DNA of 8,200 bases from Bacteroidota bacterium (GTDB taxonomy: Bacteria; Bacteroidota; Bacteroidia; Bacteroidales; VadinHA17), in NCBI GenBank assembly GCA_030613125.1, contig JAUWMO010000153.1:1-8200 (forward strand), in the 5' to 3' direction. The position numbers were made by a program, and so were the translations under genes. Shown here piece after piece: positions 1-7,045 of the stretch. Each line of letters starts with the position of its first letter. Positions within the stretch are counted from its first letter, which is position 1. The notes beneath the pieces were generated by a model. It was not told the DNA's origin. It searched no databases and was given only the letters and a program-made list of their open reading frames with translations.

Positions 1-73
1 GAATCGTATTAAATGAAACCCTGCTTCTTTCTTAATGTTATTCGGTTATCCTTTCTTCAAAGCTTCCTTTCCA

Positions 74-107
74 CCCCCTTCCGCCAGCGGATACCCCCTC
101 AAGGGGG
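74..107. repeat. GC-rich cluster of competing hairpins (REP-like)
   Basis: This is a compact GC-rich patch in otherwise AT-rich DNA. CCGCCAGCGG (81-90) is a palindromic hairpin (CCGC/GCGG). CCCCCTCAAGGGGG (94-107) is a 5-bp stem with a TCAA loop. The same right arm AAGGGGG (101-107) can instead pair perfectly with CCCCCTT (74-80), enclosing the first hairpin. It lies 20 bp past the stop of the minus-strand winged-helix gene. No T tract follows in that direction, so it is not a standard intrinsic terminator. It could stabilise a 3' end, or be a copy of an interspersed REP-like repeat; the repeat nature is inferred, since only one copy is in view. The rest of 1-127 shows no gene. Confidence 0.45.
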
Positions 108-127
108 ATACGTTCTGTTCAAATCTA

Positions 128-727
128 TTAATAAAAGGATTCAATAACTTTGTATTCTATAAGCACCTCAACAATGTCAAGGATCTCTTTAACATGTTCA
201 TTACTGACTTTTGCTTTTTTCATAATGGAAGATATACTCTGAGGTTCAGCACTGGGGAATGGTAAATTAAACAGGAATTTACCCTGTGGAATGGTAAGGT
301 TTATTTTCCTCTCTTTCCTTTCCCGGCCCTCACCTATCCATATTGCCACACTGCTGATCCATTGATCATATCGGGCAGTGGTAAACCGGGCACCGGCATT
401 TTTACGCTCTTTAATTTTTAGTGATAATTGTCCTGCGGATTTTTTTACATCGAGCAAAAAATCAAGGTCGATATCAATTTTAATCCTGGGATCTGAAAGG
501 GTGTACCTGTTATATGGCCGTTTTTTTTCGTACACTTCTTCCCTTCTAAGAATACCAACACTGGCCAAGGCCTCCAGAAAATCCTGGACGGTACGAATAT
601 GAAGATTCAGACGGGAAGCAGCCTCTGATGCTGAAATATCCTGATAGTTCACAAGCAGCCGGAGGATGTCTTCAGCATAATCCTTCGAGATATAAGTTCC
701 AAATATGGCTGCCTTCTTTAAATCCAT
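128..727 (-). CDS. Winged-helix DNA-binding protein, putative transcriptional regulator
   Basis: A 199-residue soluble protein with no signal peptide or membrane segment, so it is probably cytoplasmic. Residues about 18-78 read as a winged helix-turn-helix: a helix (DYAEDILRLLVNYQ), then ISASEAASRLNLHIRTVQDF as the turn and recognition helix, then LEALASVGILRREE and a charged wing with KKRPYNRYTLSD. Residues about 165-199 (SISSIMKKAKVSNEHVKEIL and onward) look like a second, shorter winged-helix or helical unit. The middle (about 85-160) is basic and contains a conserved-looking GKFLFNLPFP stretch. The start is the ATG at 725-727; no Shine-Dalgarno precedes it. It is the last gene of the minus-strand run, 138 bp after the upstream membrane gene, and could be co-transcribed or have its own promoter. 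Ligand and targets are unknown. ArsR- or TrmB-like is as far as the fold call goes. Confidence 0.7.
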   Translation of the reverse strand: MDLKKAAIFGTYISKDYAEDILRLLVNYQDISASEAASRLNLHIRTVQDFLEALASVGILRREEVYEKKRPYNRYTLSDPRIKIDIDLDFLLDVKKSAGQLSLKIKERKNAGARFTTARYDQWISSVAIWIGEGRERKERKINLTIPQGKFLFNLPFPSAEPQSISSIMKKAKVSNEHVKEILDIVEVLIEYKVIESFY

Positions 728-865
728 GTTGTTTACTCACTAATAGGGCTTAATCTTAAAACATTGTGTTTACAAATAATTCTGGCAACTTTTCCTCTTT
801 TATATAAATCCCAGGGATTCAATAAACACTGACCTAAGATTCAAACACAATTTATCAAATTTAAG

Positions 866-1687
866 CTATGAAAAGATTCCAATTTTAAGACTATTTAATT
901 TATCAATAACCCGGATTCCCTCCCCTTTTTTATACATCTCAAAAAAATCAATAAAAACCTTTCCCATTCCCTCACAAAGCTGGTCAAACGAGAGATTCTC
1001 CTGGTAATTCAGGTAATCTTCCCTGGATATATTCACAGCAACGTTGCCCTCAAAATCAAAAGAAATCCATGACTTACTCAAATAATCGAAATTGGGCTGG
1101 TACAAAAATCCATGTTCTTTTCCCTGTATTATAGGAGACATGATAACCCGGGATTGTTCTATATAGGTCAGAATTACCAAATTTTTCTTAAGGAATTCTG
1201 CAAATTGTAATATCTGGGTTTTGGTACCATCTATCTTCCCTGAAGGATGTGGCCGGGAGGTATATCCATCTGAAACATCCTCGATATTGAATGCCGCTAA
1301 TTCAAACACCTCACGACCCCTCCATTTAATTTTCCTGGTAAACAAAAGGATTACTATCCAAACCAAAAGGAAAATACTAATAAAAGCATTCAACTGTGAA
1401 TATGGTGGTAATTTACCACCGGAATTCAGGTACTCAACGGGTAATGTTATAACGAAAATGGAAATGGAAACCATATAGAGGGCACTGACCAGGTGACCAA
1501 AGTTGGATGTCCTTAAAAATCCTATTATTGAAAATATTGAAATAACCACCATACCAAAACCTATTACCCTTATGGCTGCATTCAGTCCAAAAAAGATCAA
1601 TGTTATAATGAAAAGAGTCCAAATTACTAAGGGTGGAATGAATTTTGCAACATTCCTGTCTGGCTTAAGCTTTCTTAAAAAATACAT
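866..1687 (-). CDS. Four-TM membrane protein with C-terminal soluble domain (gene A, paralogue of gene B)
   Basis: A 273-residue protein of unrecognised function. Four hydrophobic segments lie at about 15-36, 38-58, 64-86 and 98-116. They are followed by a basic stretch (RKIKWRGR), which places the remaining ~155 residues in the cytoplasm by the positive-inside rule. The soluble domain has the motif DGYTSRPHPSGKI (140-152) and a conserved tail from about 215 to 260, including VNISREDY, LSFDQLCEGM and a YKKGE near the end. Gene B at 4743-5510 has the same order of elements (GGFTRRPYSIGKV, VNISSFDY, LSFDQICHSM, YKQGKE), so the two are clearly paralogous. The start ATG is at 1685-1687. The gene follows the four-helix-bundle unit by 118 bp with no recognisable promoter between, so it may depend on read-through. 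A sensor or envelope-stress role is possible but unsupported. Confidence 0.75.
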   Translation of the reverse strand: MYFLRKLKPDRNVAKFIPPLVIWTLFIITLIFFGLNAAIRVIGFGMVVISIFSIIGFLRTSNFGHLVSALYMVSISIFVITLPVEYLNSGGKLPPYSQLNAFISIFLLVWIVILLFTRKIKWRGREVFELAAFNIEDVSDGYTSRPHPSGKIDGTKTQILQFAEFLKKNLVILTYIEQSRVIMSPIIQGKEHGFLYQPNFDYLSKSWISFDFEGNVAVNISREDYLNYQENLSFDQLCEGMGKVFIDFFEMYKKGEGIRVIDKLNSLKIGIFS

Positions 1688-1760
1688 AATATGTTTTATA
1701 AATTAGGTACTACCATTTTTTTAGCAGATAAGATTGTTTGCCTTAGAATTCCCTTCGGGA

Positions 1761-1787
1761 GAAGTCGGAAGTCTGAAGTCCGAAATT
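1761..1787 (+). repeat. Left heptad array of the four-helix-bundle unit
   Basis: Tandem degenerate heptads GAAGTCG, GAAGTCT and GAAGTCC, then GAAATT, on the plus strand. The right end of the unit (2198-2223) carries the same GAAGTCN heptads on the minus strand, so the two arrays form imperfect terminal inverted repeats around the gene. Their 6-bp GAAGTC cores can pair with the opposite end, with single mismatched spacer bases. The last part, AAGTCCGAAATT (1776-1787), recurs in direct orientation exactly 400 bp away at 2176-2187. Confidence 0.75.
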
Positions 1788-1805
1788 GGAAATACCACCC
1801 TATCT

Positions 1806-2159
1806 TCAGTTAATTTTATCTTTAAATGCAACCAACATGTTCATCAAATTAAATGTATTTTCATAATACTGAATGAATTCCTGTTCCAAGATATATTCTC
1901 GTCTTTTAGCTTTGTGCAAACATGTAACCACCTCAGCTAATGATCGAATTGCATAACCAATAAACTTTTTAAATTCCGGATTAGTTTGGCCAATCGATCC
2001 CTCTGAAATATTTAATGCAATAGAATCAGATGCTCTACGAATCTGTGAAGAAAGGTTATACACTTCTTCTCTCGGAAACTTATAAGATATCTTATTCATA
2101 TCTTCTCCTAATTCCATTGCTTTTTGCCAAATAATTAGTTTTTCAAATTTAAACTTCAT
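1806..2159 (-). CDS. Four-helix-bundle protein (S23/IVP, Avd-like family)
   Basis: A 117-residue, all-helical protein of the family first seen as ORFs inside 23S rRNA intervening sequences, related to the accessory Avd protein of diversity-generating retroelements. Family hallmarks are visible: the N-terminal FEKLIIWQKAMEL, the central YNLSSQIRRASDSIALNISE followed by a glycine turn, an EFKKFIGYAIRSLAEV helix, and a last helix ending at the C-terminus. These proteins form small basic oligomers thought to bind nucleic acid; the cellular role is not settled. The frame stays open upstream to a TTG at 2223-2225. Those first 22 residues are mostly translated repeat DNA and precede the family's usual start, so the ATG at 2157-2159 is preferred. 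There is no Shine-Dalgarno, as is usual in Bacteroidota. The gene is bracketed by inverted heptad arrays. No reverse transcriptase or variable repeat is nearby, which argues against a retroelement here. Confidence 0.85.
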   Translation of the reverse strand: MKFKFEKLIIWQKAMELGEDMNKISYKFPREEVYNLSSQIRRASDSIALNISEGSIGQTNPEFKKFIGYAIRSLAEVVTCLHKAKRREYILEQEFIQYYENTFNLMNMLVAFKDKIN

Positions 2160-2175
2160 AGCTATTGTTTTTAAT

Positions 2176-2187
2176 AAGTCCGAAATT
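2176..2187 (+). repeat. 12-bp direct repeat AAGTCCGAAATT (copy 2)
   Basis: Identical in sequence and orientation to 1776-1787, with a 400-bp offset. It lies between the start of the four-helix-bundle gene and the right heptad array, on the inner side of that array. The flanking bases (TCTACC here, ATACC on the left) are also alike, which suggests both ends derive from one longer repeat. Confidence 0.7.
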
Positions 2188-2197
2188 CCTTCTACCA

Positions 2198-2223
2198 ACT
2201 TCTGACTTCTGACTTCTGACTTC
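2198..2223 (-). repeat. Right heptad array of the four-helix-bundle unit
   Basis: Three perfect copies of ACTTCTG and a partial fourth, read on the plus strand; on the minus strand these are GAAGTCA heptads. They are inverted relative to the GAAGTCN heptads at 1761-1781, giving the gene complementary ends. The array sits 36 bp downstream of the transglutaminase-like gene's stop. The in-frame TTG at 2223-2225 would translate these repeats as the KSEVRSQK leader, which is why that longer start is not accepted. Confidence 0.75.
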
Positions 2224-2259
2224 AATTAAATTTGTGGTATAACCTTAAAATAACACATT

Positions 2260-4695
2260 TTACTTCTCTTTGTTCCCTGCTTCCATTTCCTGCAACATCT
2301 TTTTACCGTTCTCATTTTCAGGATTTAGTTCAAGGGATTTTTTATAATTCAGAATGGCCATTTCTTTCTGCCCGCTTTTTTTATAGGCTTCTCCAAGGCT
2401 GTCATACACATTCCATGAATCAGGGTAGGCTTCAACATTCAGTTTTAATACGGCTATTGCCTCCTCCATATGCCCTTCCTTGTTAAGTTCATATCCAAGT
2501 GCGTTCAATGTACTTTCGGTTAAAACAAAATTTCCCTTTAGTGCTTTCTTAAGCTCATAATATTGGCTTTTCCCTGCCTCAATGCCATGAGTCAAAATAG
2601 CCTCTTTTATAATAGGCCCCGCAGGATCTCCTCTTGTTAAAAGGTATTCTGCAAAAAGCTTTAGAGAAGTAATCTTTCCTTCCTTGTCCTGATCAAACCC
2701 GAAAGTATACCTGTTTTCATCATCTTTCCATCTGCCTCTTTCATCAGGAGGGTTCAGGCTCACATGCCGTTTATTGAATGGATCATAAACAGAGAGTTTT
2801 CCCTCCTTATACGAAACCTCAAATGTGGCATTCGCCTGTGGCAGGTGATACTTGCCTAAATATGGTAATAGGTCTTCAGGCACATCCTCACCAATACTAT
2901 CAGGTTCAGCATTCCTAAGAAATGGAGTTATTTGATGAAGCTGCATTCCTGATACAAAACCACCCTCTTCTTCTGAAAATGTAAAATATACCATAGGGGC
3001 TATTTTTGCATACCACTCCTTTTCATCATTCGGATCGTTTAGCACCAGAACCATTTTATCAGGAATATCAACTGCCAGGCTGCTACTGACCACAGAAACC
3101 TTAAACACCCTGTTTGTATTATCCAGGGTATAATTACCAATATATTTCTTATACTTTTCAAGGACCTCAACCGGAATTTTTTCTTCCTCAGTCATTTTAA
3201 CTCCATTAACCTGGTAATCAATAATTTCCATCTTTACCGGATTAAAAGATGTTGCTTCGCCTAAACGGATATGTCCGCAATCAACAAAATCAATCTCAAA
3301 GGCCGTGGCATCAACGGGGATCCAGCCGGCATCCCCCATATACACCTCATTCCAGGCATGTTGCCCAAAACTCCCGCCATAATAACTGCTATACATGCAG
3401 CCTGCAACCAACCTGGCCGGAATACCTGCACCTCTGCATAATGCGGCTAATAACCTTGAATGGCCACCACACTCCCCGCTACGGGTATCAAATGTTTTTC
3501 TGGCAGTAATGCCACCGGGAACAGCGCCCTTTATTTCTTCTGACACCCACTTACTTAAACGCACTGCGGCCTCCCATGAGTCGGTTGAACCATCCACAAT
3601 TTCCCTGGCCTTATTAACCAGTACCGGATCATCCGATTCAATAAAATTCTCCGGCTCCAGATATTTTTTAAGTTGCTCATTTCCACTATAATCAAAGGGG
3701 TAGACCGGTGCCCCTGTTCCATCATATTTTTTATGATCAATAATAAAAACACCATCTATCAGATTGTCTTCAACGGTACATGTAAAATTCTGCCCGGGTA
3801 CAGTTAAGTTCTCAGCACTTAGCCACTCTCCTGAGGACCGTATAGTTGCCTTCACTTCCATATAGTTAATTCCATGAATATCTCCAATGAGCTTATCAAC
3901 CTTTCCAAACAGGACTTCATCAAGGTTTGCGGTTGTAATCTGCTTCATTATTGACTTATCGGAAATAGTTATTGTAACCCTGTTTGCAATAATCATTTTA
4001 ACAGGAAATTCTTGCTCAATATCAAGCCACATTTTTTTTGAAACACCGGTTTTAGCATTTTGTTCATTTAACACTACGGTATTGTATTCCTGACCATTCG
4101 CTTCAATTAGCTCTTTGCCTTCGAAAGTATAATCCTTTTCCTGGATCTCACCCTTCATTAAGTCAAGTACTTTATAGCTTTTCTTTTTATAATTCCCTTT
4201 TATAAAATCACGTACCAGATAAGGGAAAAAATGACTATTCTCAAGAATAACTCCATCATCCAGTTTTATTTCCTTTTTACTCTTATCCAGTTTGGAGAAA
4301 TAAAAGGCTGTATTTCCCTTAATCTCAATGGTAGCACCCATTTCCAAATCTCCTTGTTTGATGTCACTATCACAGTAAACATATATTCCCGACTCAGGAT
4401 CGATATAATACTTTTGCCTGATGTCAAGATCAAGGTTTCCGCCAAGAACGGTTTGTTTAACTACAACTTTCTCCTCTATAAGTATCATTTTCCTGTTGTT
4501 ATACATAACATCGGATATGGCCGTTTCACCATAGCCTGCTGTAACACCATTTATCACAGCACCAAAATAATACATCGTTGGTTTGCTAAGTATAGTTACC
4601 GAAGCATCCTGAGAGTACGCCTTGCCTGAAACAAGACAAAGAACAAATATCAGAGTGTTAAATAATAAAATAAGGGTTCTGAAATTTGTTTTCAT
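2260..4695 (-). CDS. Secreted transglutaminase-like protein with duplicated beta domain and C-terminal TPRs
   Basis: An 811-residue protein with an N-terminal signal peptide (about 1-28; hydrophobic core LILLFNTLIFVLCLVSG, then KAYSQ), so it is exported to the periplasm or outer surface. Residues about 30-340 are a beta-rich N-terminal region. The transglutaminase-like core spans about 355-475 with an intact triad: C409 in SGECGGHSRL, H446 in GQHAWNEVY and D462 in IPVDAT. Two related domains follow at about 508-590 and 604-682, each opening with an L..Y.G.Y pattern. They resemble the small C-terminal domain often found after beta-lactamase-type hydrolases (DUF3471-like). Two TPRs occupy about 726-795. 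Such bacterial proteins usually act as cysteine proteases or amidases rather than protein cross-linkers; the substrate is unknown. The start ATG is at 4693-4695, 47 bp after gene B, and co-transcription with it is likely. The TPRs suggest a protein partner in the envelope. Confidence 0.85.
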   Translation of the reverse strand: MKTNFRTLILLFNTLIFVLCLVSGKAYSQDASVTILSKPTMYYFGAVINGVTAGYGETAISDVMYNNRKMILIEEKVVVKQTVLGGNLDLDIRQKYYIDPESGIYVYCDSDIKQGDLEMGATIEIKGNTAFYFSKLDKSKKEIKLDDGVILENSHFFPYLVRDFIKGNYKKKSYKVLDLMKGEIQEKDYTFEGKELIEANGQEYNTVVLNEQNAKTGVSKKMWLDIEQEFPVKMIIANRVTITISDKSIMKQITTANLDEVLFGKVDKLIGDIHGINYMEVKATIRSSGEWLSAENLTVPGQNFTCTVEDNLIDGVFIIDHKKYDGTGAPVYPFDYSGNEQLKKYLEPENFIESDDPVLVNKAREIVDGSTDSWEAAVRLSKWVSEEIKGAVPGGITARKTFDTRSGECGGHSRLLAALCRGAGIPARLVAGCMYSSYYGGSFGQHAWNEVYMGDAGWIPVDATAFEIDFVDCGHIRLGEATSFNPVKMEIIDYQVNGVKMTEEEKIPVEVLEKYKKYIGNYTLDNTNRVFKVSVVSSSLAVDIPDKMVLVLNDPNDEKEWYAKIAPMVYFTFSEEEGGFVSGMQLHQITPFLRNAEPDSIGEDVPEDLLPYLGKYHLPQANATFEVSYKEGKLSVYDPFNKRHVSLNPPDERGRWKDDENRYTFGFDQDKEGKITSLKLFAEYLLTRGDPAGPIIKEAILTHGIEAGKSQYYELKKALKGNFVLTESTLNALGYELNKEGHMEEAIAVLKLNVEAYPDSWNVYDSLGEAYKKSGQKEMAILNYKKSLELNPENENGKKMLQEMEAGNKEK

Positions 4696-4742
4696 GATTT
4701 GTAGATTTAATAGTTAAAATTATAGTTTACATAAATATATGG

Positions 4743-5510
4743 TTAAGCAGTTTTAATTTCATTCATAATTCTATCCTCTTTTCCCTGTTTATAATAATCT
4801 ATAAACCGTTCGAATATTTCAGCCATAGAATGACATATCTGATCAAAGCTCAATTTTTCTTTATATTGTTTATAATCAAAGCTTGAAATATTTACTGACA
4901 AGTTTCTTTCGCTGTCAATTCTCACATAACTTATTTCCAGGGGATCATTCACAACTAATGGGCTTTTGCCCATTGAAAATCCTAAATGGTAAACATTGTC
5001 GTTTACAAAGGTTTTTGTTACAAATTTCCCTTCCATAAAATTGATAAATCCTTTCAGTTCCATATCACTAATGTTTACCTTTCCGATTGAGTAAGGACGT
5101 CTGGTGAAACCACCATGCGTTTCATTTATCAGGCCAGAGGCAAGCTTAAATAATCTCCTTGCATTACTAAATAACCGCTCTTGTGCAGACAACCTATACC
5201 AAAACAAAATAATGAACAAAGCAACAACCAGGATATGGATAAAAAATGATAACGGAGTTCCTTCCGGAGCCAGTGCATATATCAGGCTATGCCATGTTGA
5301 TGTACCTACCAGGATACCCAGAAAGAGATAAACTATCATTCGATAGCGAAAGTATTGAAGAACTCCAATTATAATAAAGAAAGTTCCGAAAAAAATAATT
5401 GAATAAATGGGTTTTCCTACTAACAAAATTTCCAAAAGGGCAAAAATATAAGTTAAAATAAGGGCTATCGGATAAACCAAACCTAAAGGAAACCGGAGTT
5501 TTGAATACAT
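4743..5510 (-). CDS. Four-TM membrane protein with C-terminal soluble domain (gene B, paralogue of gene A)
   Basis: A 255-residue protein of unrecognised function. Hydrophobic segments lie at about 9-31, 34-54, 58-80 and 87-106, followed by a basic stretch (YRLSAQERLFSNARR) that places the C-terminal ~145 residues in the cytoplasm. The soluble part carries GGFTRRPYSIGKV (133-145), then VNISSFDY, LSFDQICHSM and YKQGKEDRI near the end. These match gene A (866-1687) element by element, while the membrane half is conserved mainly in pattern. The start ATG is at 5508-5510, about 55 bp downstream of a Bacteroidota-type promoter. It is the first gene of the minus-strand run and precedes the transglutaminase-like gene by 47 bp, so the two probably share a transcript and possibly a process at the cell envelope. 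A small-molecule sensor or a membrane anchor are both possible; nothing visible decides between them. Confidence 0.75.
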   Translation of the reverse strand: MYSKLRFPLGLVYPIALILTYIFALLEILLVGKPIYSIIFFGTFFIIIGVLQYFRYRMIVYLFLGILVGTSTWHSLIYALAPEGTPLSFFIHILVVALFIILFWYRLSAQERLFSNARRLFKLASGLINETHGGFTRRPYSIGKVNISDMELKGFINFMEGKFVTKTFVNDNVYHLGFSMGKSPLVVNDPLEISYVRIDSERNLSVNISSFDYKQYKEKLSFDQICHSMAEIFERFIDYYKQGKEDRIMNEIKTA

Positions 5511-5794
5511 GACAACTAATATCTATAATTCATAATACTTATACTTCACGTTTCATACACTATACAAACATATGACATTATAATTTAAAAACCAAATTTA
5601 TTTTTCATTTTTTTTCTTTCTTCATGAAAGATTTTTGTATTTTGGCTTGGTTAAGAGCATATTAATGACTAAAAAAAAAGTAAAATTAGGCTATTTTGAA
5701 TATCTTGATTGATATTGGAATATGATTTTTTTCCTGAATGTAAATTAAATCCCCCTGAAAAAATGAAACAAATAGTATTAAAATATTTTCCAAC
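5511..5794. other. Divergent intergenic region between gene B and the UroD-like gene
   Basis: 284 bp, very AT-rich, with homopolymer runs (T8 near 5608-5615, A9 near 5671-5679). It holds the gene B promoter on the minus strand. On the plus strand only near-matches to a Bacteroidota -7 box are seen (for example TATTTTGG at 5638-5645), with no convincing -33 partner. No open frame of note, tRNA or riboswitch-like structure is visible. Confidence 0.5.
5565..5596 (-). promoter_or_regulatory. Bacteroidota-type promoter (TTTG-N20-TAnnTTTG) for gene B
   Basis: Read on the minus strand, there is a -33 box TTTG (5593-5596), a 20-bp spacer, and a -7 box TATGTTTG (5565-5572) that matches TAnnTTTG at all fixed positions. 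Transcription would start near 5558-5560, giving a leader of about 50 nt to the gene B ATG at 5510. Box sequence, spacing and position all fit the primary sigma factor of Bacteroidota. In AT-rich DNA part of this could arise by chance. Confidence 0.55.
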
Positions 5795-7039
5795 ATGACA
5801 TCACGAGAACGAATTCTATCAGCAATTAAACATAAGGAACCAGACAGGGTGCCTGTTGATTTTGGAGCCACTCCCAGTTCGGGGATTTCTGCCATTGCAT
5901 ATAATAATCTGAAGAAATATCTGGGAACAGACAATGAATCCACAAAAGTGTACGATGTAGTACAACAGCTAGCTGAACCTGAAAATCAAATACTTGACTA
6001 TTTCGATATAGATGTTATTGATATCGGCAGAGCATACACAAAAGAACAACATGAATGGTACGACATTACTTTGCAGGATGGTTCACAAGCTAAATATCCT
6101 GATTGGTTCAGACCAATTCTGAAAGATGATGGAGTTTGGTATGCATCGGAAAAAGAAGGGCAAATAATTGCTAAAATGCCGCCAGGCGCTACCTTCTTTG
6201 ACCAGACCTATTTTCCTTATTTTGATGGATACCCGGATAACTTTAAAGACTTGCCCCAGGCCATGTCAAAGTCTATGTGGGCTGCCTTCCCGGTTCCACC
6301 ATGGGATAAGGTTACCGATAAAGAGTTCTGGCCCGGCCTCAGGGAAAAATGTCTCGACCTCAGGAACAATAGTGATAAAGCTCTAATAATTGGTGTAGGC
6401 TGCAACTTATTCGAATGGGGCACATTTTTAAGAAGAATGGATAACTTTCTAATGGATCTTATTACGGATCCCGGAAAAGTGGAAGAGTTACTGGATGCCC
6501 TGATGGAAGAACACATGTTAACACTTGAGAAGGTTTGTAATTGGGTTGGAGATGTCGTGGATATGGTGAAATTCGGAGATGACCTTGGAATGTCAAATGG
6601 CCCGTTAATGAATCCTGAAACTTACCGCCAATTGTTTAAACCAAGGCATAGTCAATTGTGCGAATATGCAAAGAAAAACAGTAAGATGCACACCTATCTT
6701 CATTCATGCGGGTCGATCTATCAGCTTATCCCTGATTTGATTGATGCAGGATTTGAAATTCTGAATCCCGTTCAGACAAACACTCGTGACATGGACCCAA
6801 CGAGACTGAAGATGGAATTTGGCAAAGATATTACCTTCTGGGGCGGCGGAATAGAAACCTCAACAGTATTAAATAATGGAACAACTGAAGAAGTCAGGGA
6901 AATGGTTCTCAGAAGACTTGATATTTTTGCCCCGGGGGGTGGATTTGTTTTCAATACTATTCACAATATTCTGCCTGATGTTCCTCCTGAAAATATTGTT
7001 GCTATGTTTGATGCCATAAAGGAATTTAATGGGGGATGA
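5795..7039 (+). CDS. UroD-superfamily protein, methyltransferase-like (not HemE)
   Basis: A 414-residue soluble protein of the uroporphyrinogen decarboxylase (URO-D) superfamily, a TIM barrel that also includes the corrinoid:coenzyme M methyltransferases MtaA and MtbA. It starts with the family's TSRERILSAIKHKEPDRVPV. Later come FGDDLG (260-265), LHSCGS with H303 and C305, GFEILNPVQT (319-328), FWGGGIETS (348-356) and the C-terminal GGGFVFNTIHNILPDVPPEN (381-400). The HemE substrate motif with its paired arginines and RQAGR is absent and the protein is longer than HemE (about 350), so haem synthesis is not its job. The H-x-C pair corresponds to zinc ligands of MtaA/MtbA, but the later third cysteine is not evident. 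Homologues of this subgroup occur among glycoside hydrolases and sulfatases. The gene precedes a fucosidase, so a role in methylated-sugar use is a reasonable but unproven guess. No Shine-Dalgarno precedes the ATG. Confidence 0.8.
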   Translation: MTSRERILSAIKHKEPDRVPVDFGATPSSGISAIAYNNLKKYLGTDNESTKVYDVVQQLAEPENQILDYFDIDVIDIGRAYTKEQHEWYDITLQDGSQAKYPDWFRPILKDDGVWYASEKEGQIIAKMPPGATFFDQTYFPYFDGYPDNFKDLPQAMSKSMWAAFPVPPWDKVTDKEFWPGLREKCLDLRNNSDKALIIGVGCNLFEWGTFLRRMDNFLMDLITDPGKVEELLDALMEEHMLTLEKVCNWVGDVVDMVKFGDDLGMSNGPLMNPETYRQLFKPRHSQLCEYAKKNSKMHTYLHSCGSIYQLIPDLIDAGFEILNPVQTNTRDMDPTRLKMEFGKDITFWGGGIETSTVLNNGTTEEVREMVLRRLDIFAPGGGFVFNTIHNILPDVPPENIVAMFDAIKEFNGG

Positions 7040-7045
7040 ATAATG

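Noticed and set aside
856..863. TAAATTTG on the minus strand as a -7 box for the winged-helix gene
   Set aside because: It matches TAnnTTTG exactly, but no TTTG-like -33 box lies 19-21 bp upstream, the leader would be about 120 nt, and such 6-base matches are expected by chance in AT-rich DNA.
1806..2159. Avd accessory gene of a diversity-generating retroelement
   Set aside because: The fold family is related, but there is no reverse transcriptase, template repeat or variable repeat in the window.
1761..2223. CRISPR array or classical insertion sequence
   Set aside because: The repeats are 7-bp tandem units without spacers, no transposase is present, and no target-site duplication could be identified at the outer edges.
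2160..2225. N-terminal extension of the four-helix-bundle protein from a TTG at 2223-2225
   Set aside because: The extra 22 residues are largely the translated heptad repeat, and the family normally begins near the FEKL..WQKA motif. The ATG at 2157-2159 fits better.
4231..4629. 132-residue plus-strand open frame opposite the transglutaminase-like gene
   Set aside because: It lies wholly inside a well-supported minus-strand gene and its translation shows no recognisable domain. The same applies to the other short frames overlapping real genes.
2260..4695. Protein cross-linking transglutaminase
   Set aside because: The triad is present, but bacterial transglutaminase-fold proteins of this type are mostly proteases or amidases, and nothing here indicates cross-linking activity.
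5638..5645. TATTTTGG as a promoter box for the UroD-like gene
   Set aside because: One mismatch in the -7 box, no convincing -33 box, and about 150 nt from the start codon.
5795..7039. Authentic uroporphyrinogen decarboxylase (hemE)
   Set aside because: The paired-arginine RQAGR-type N-terminal motif is missing, the protein is about 60 residues longer than HemE, and it carries an HxC pair and the GGGFVFN..HN tail typical of the non-haem subgroup.
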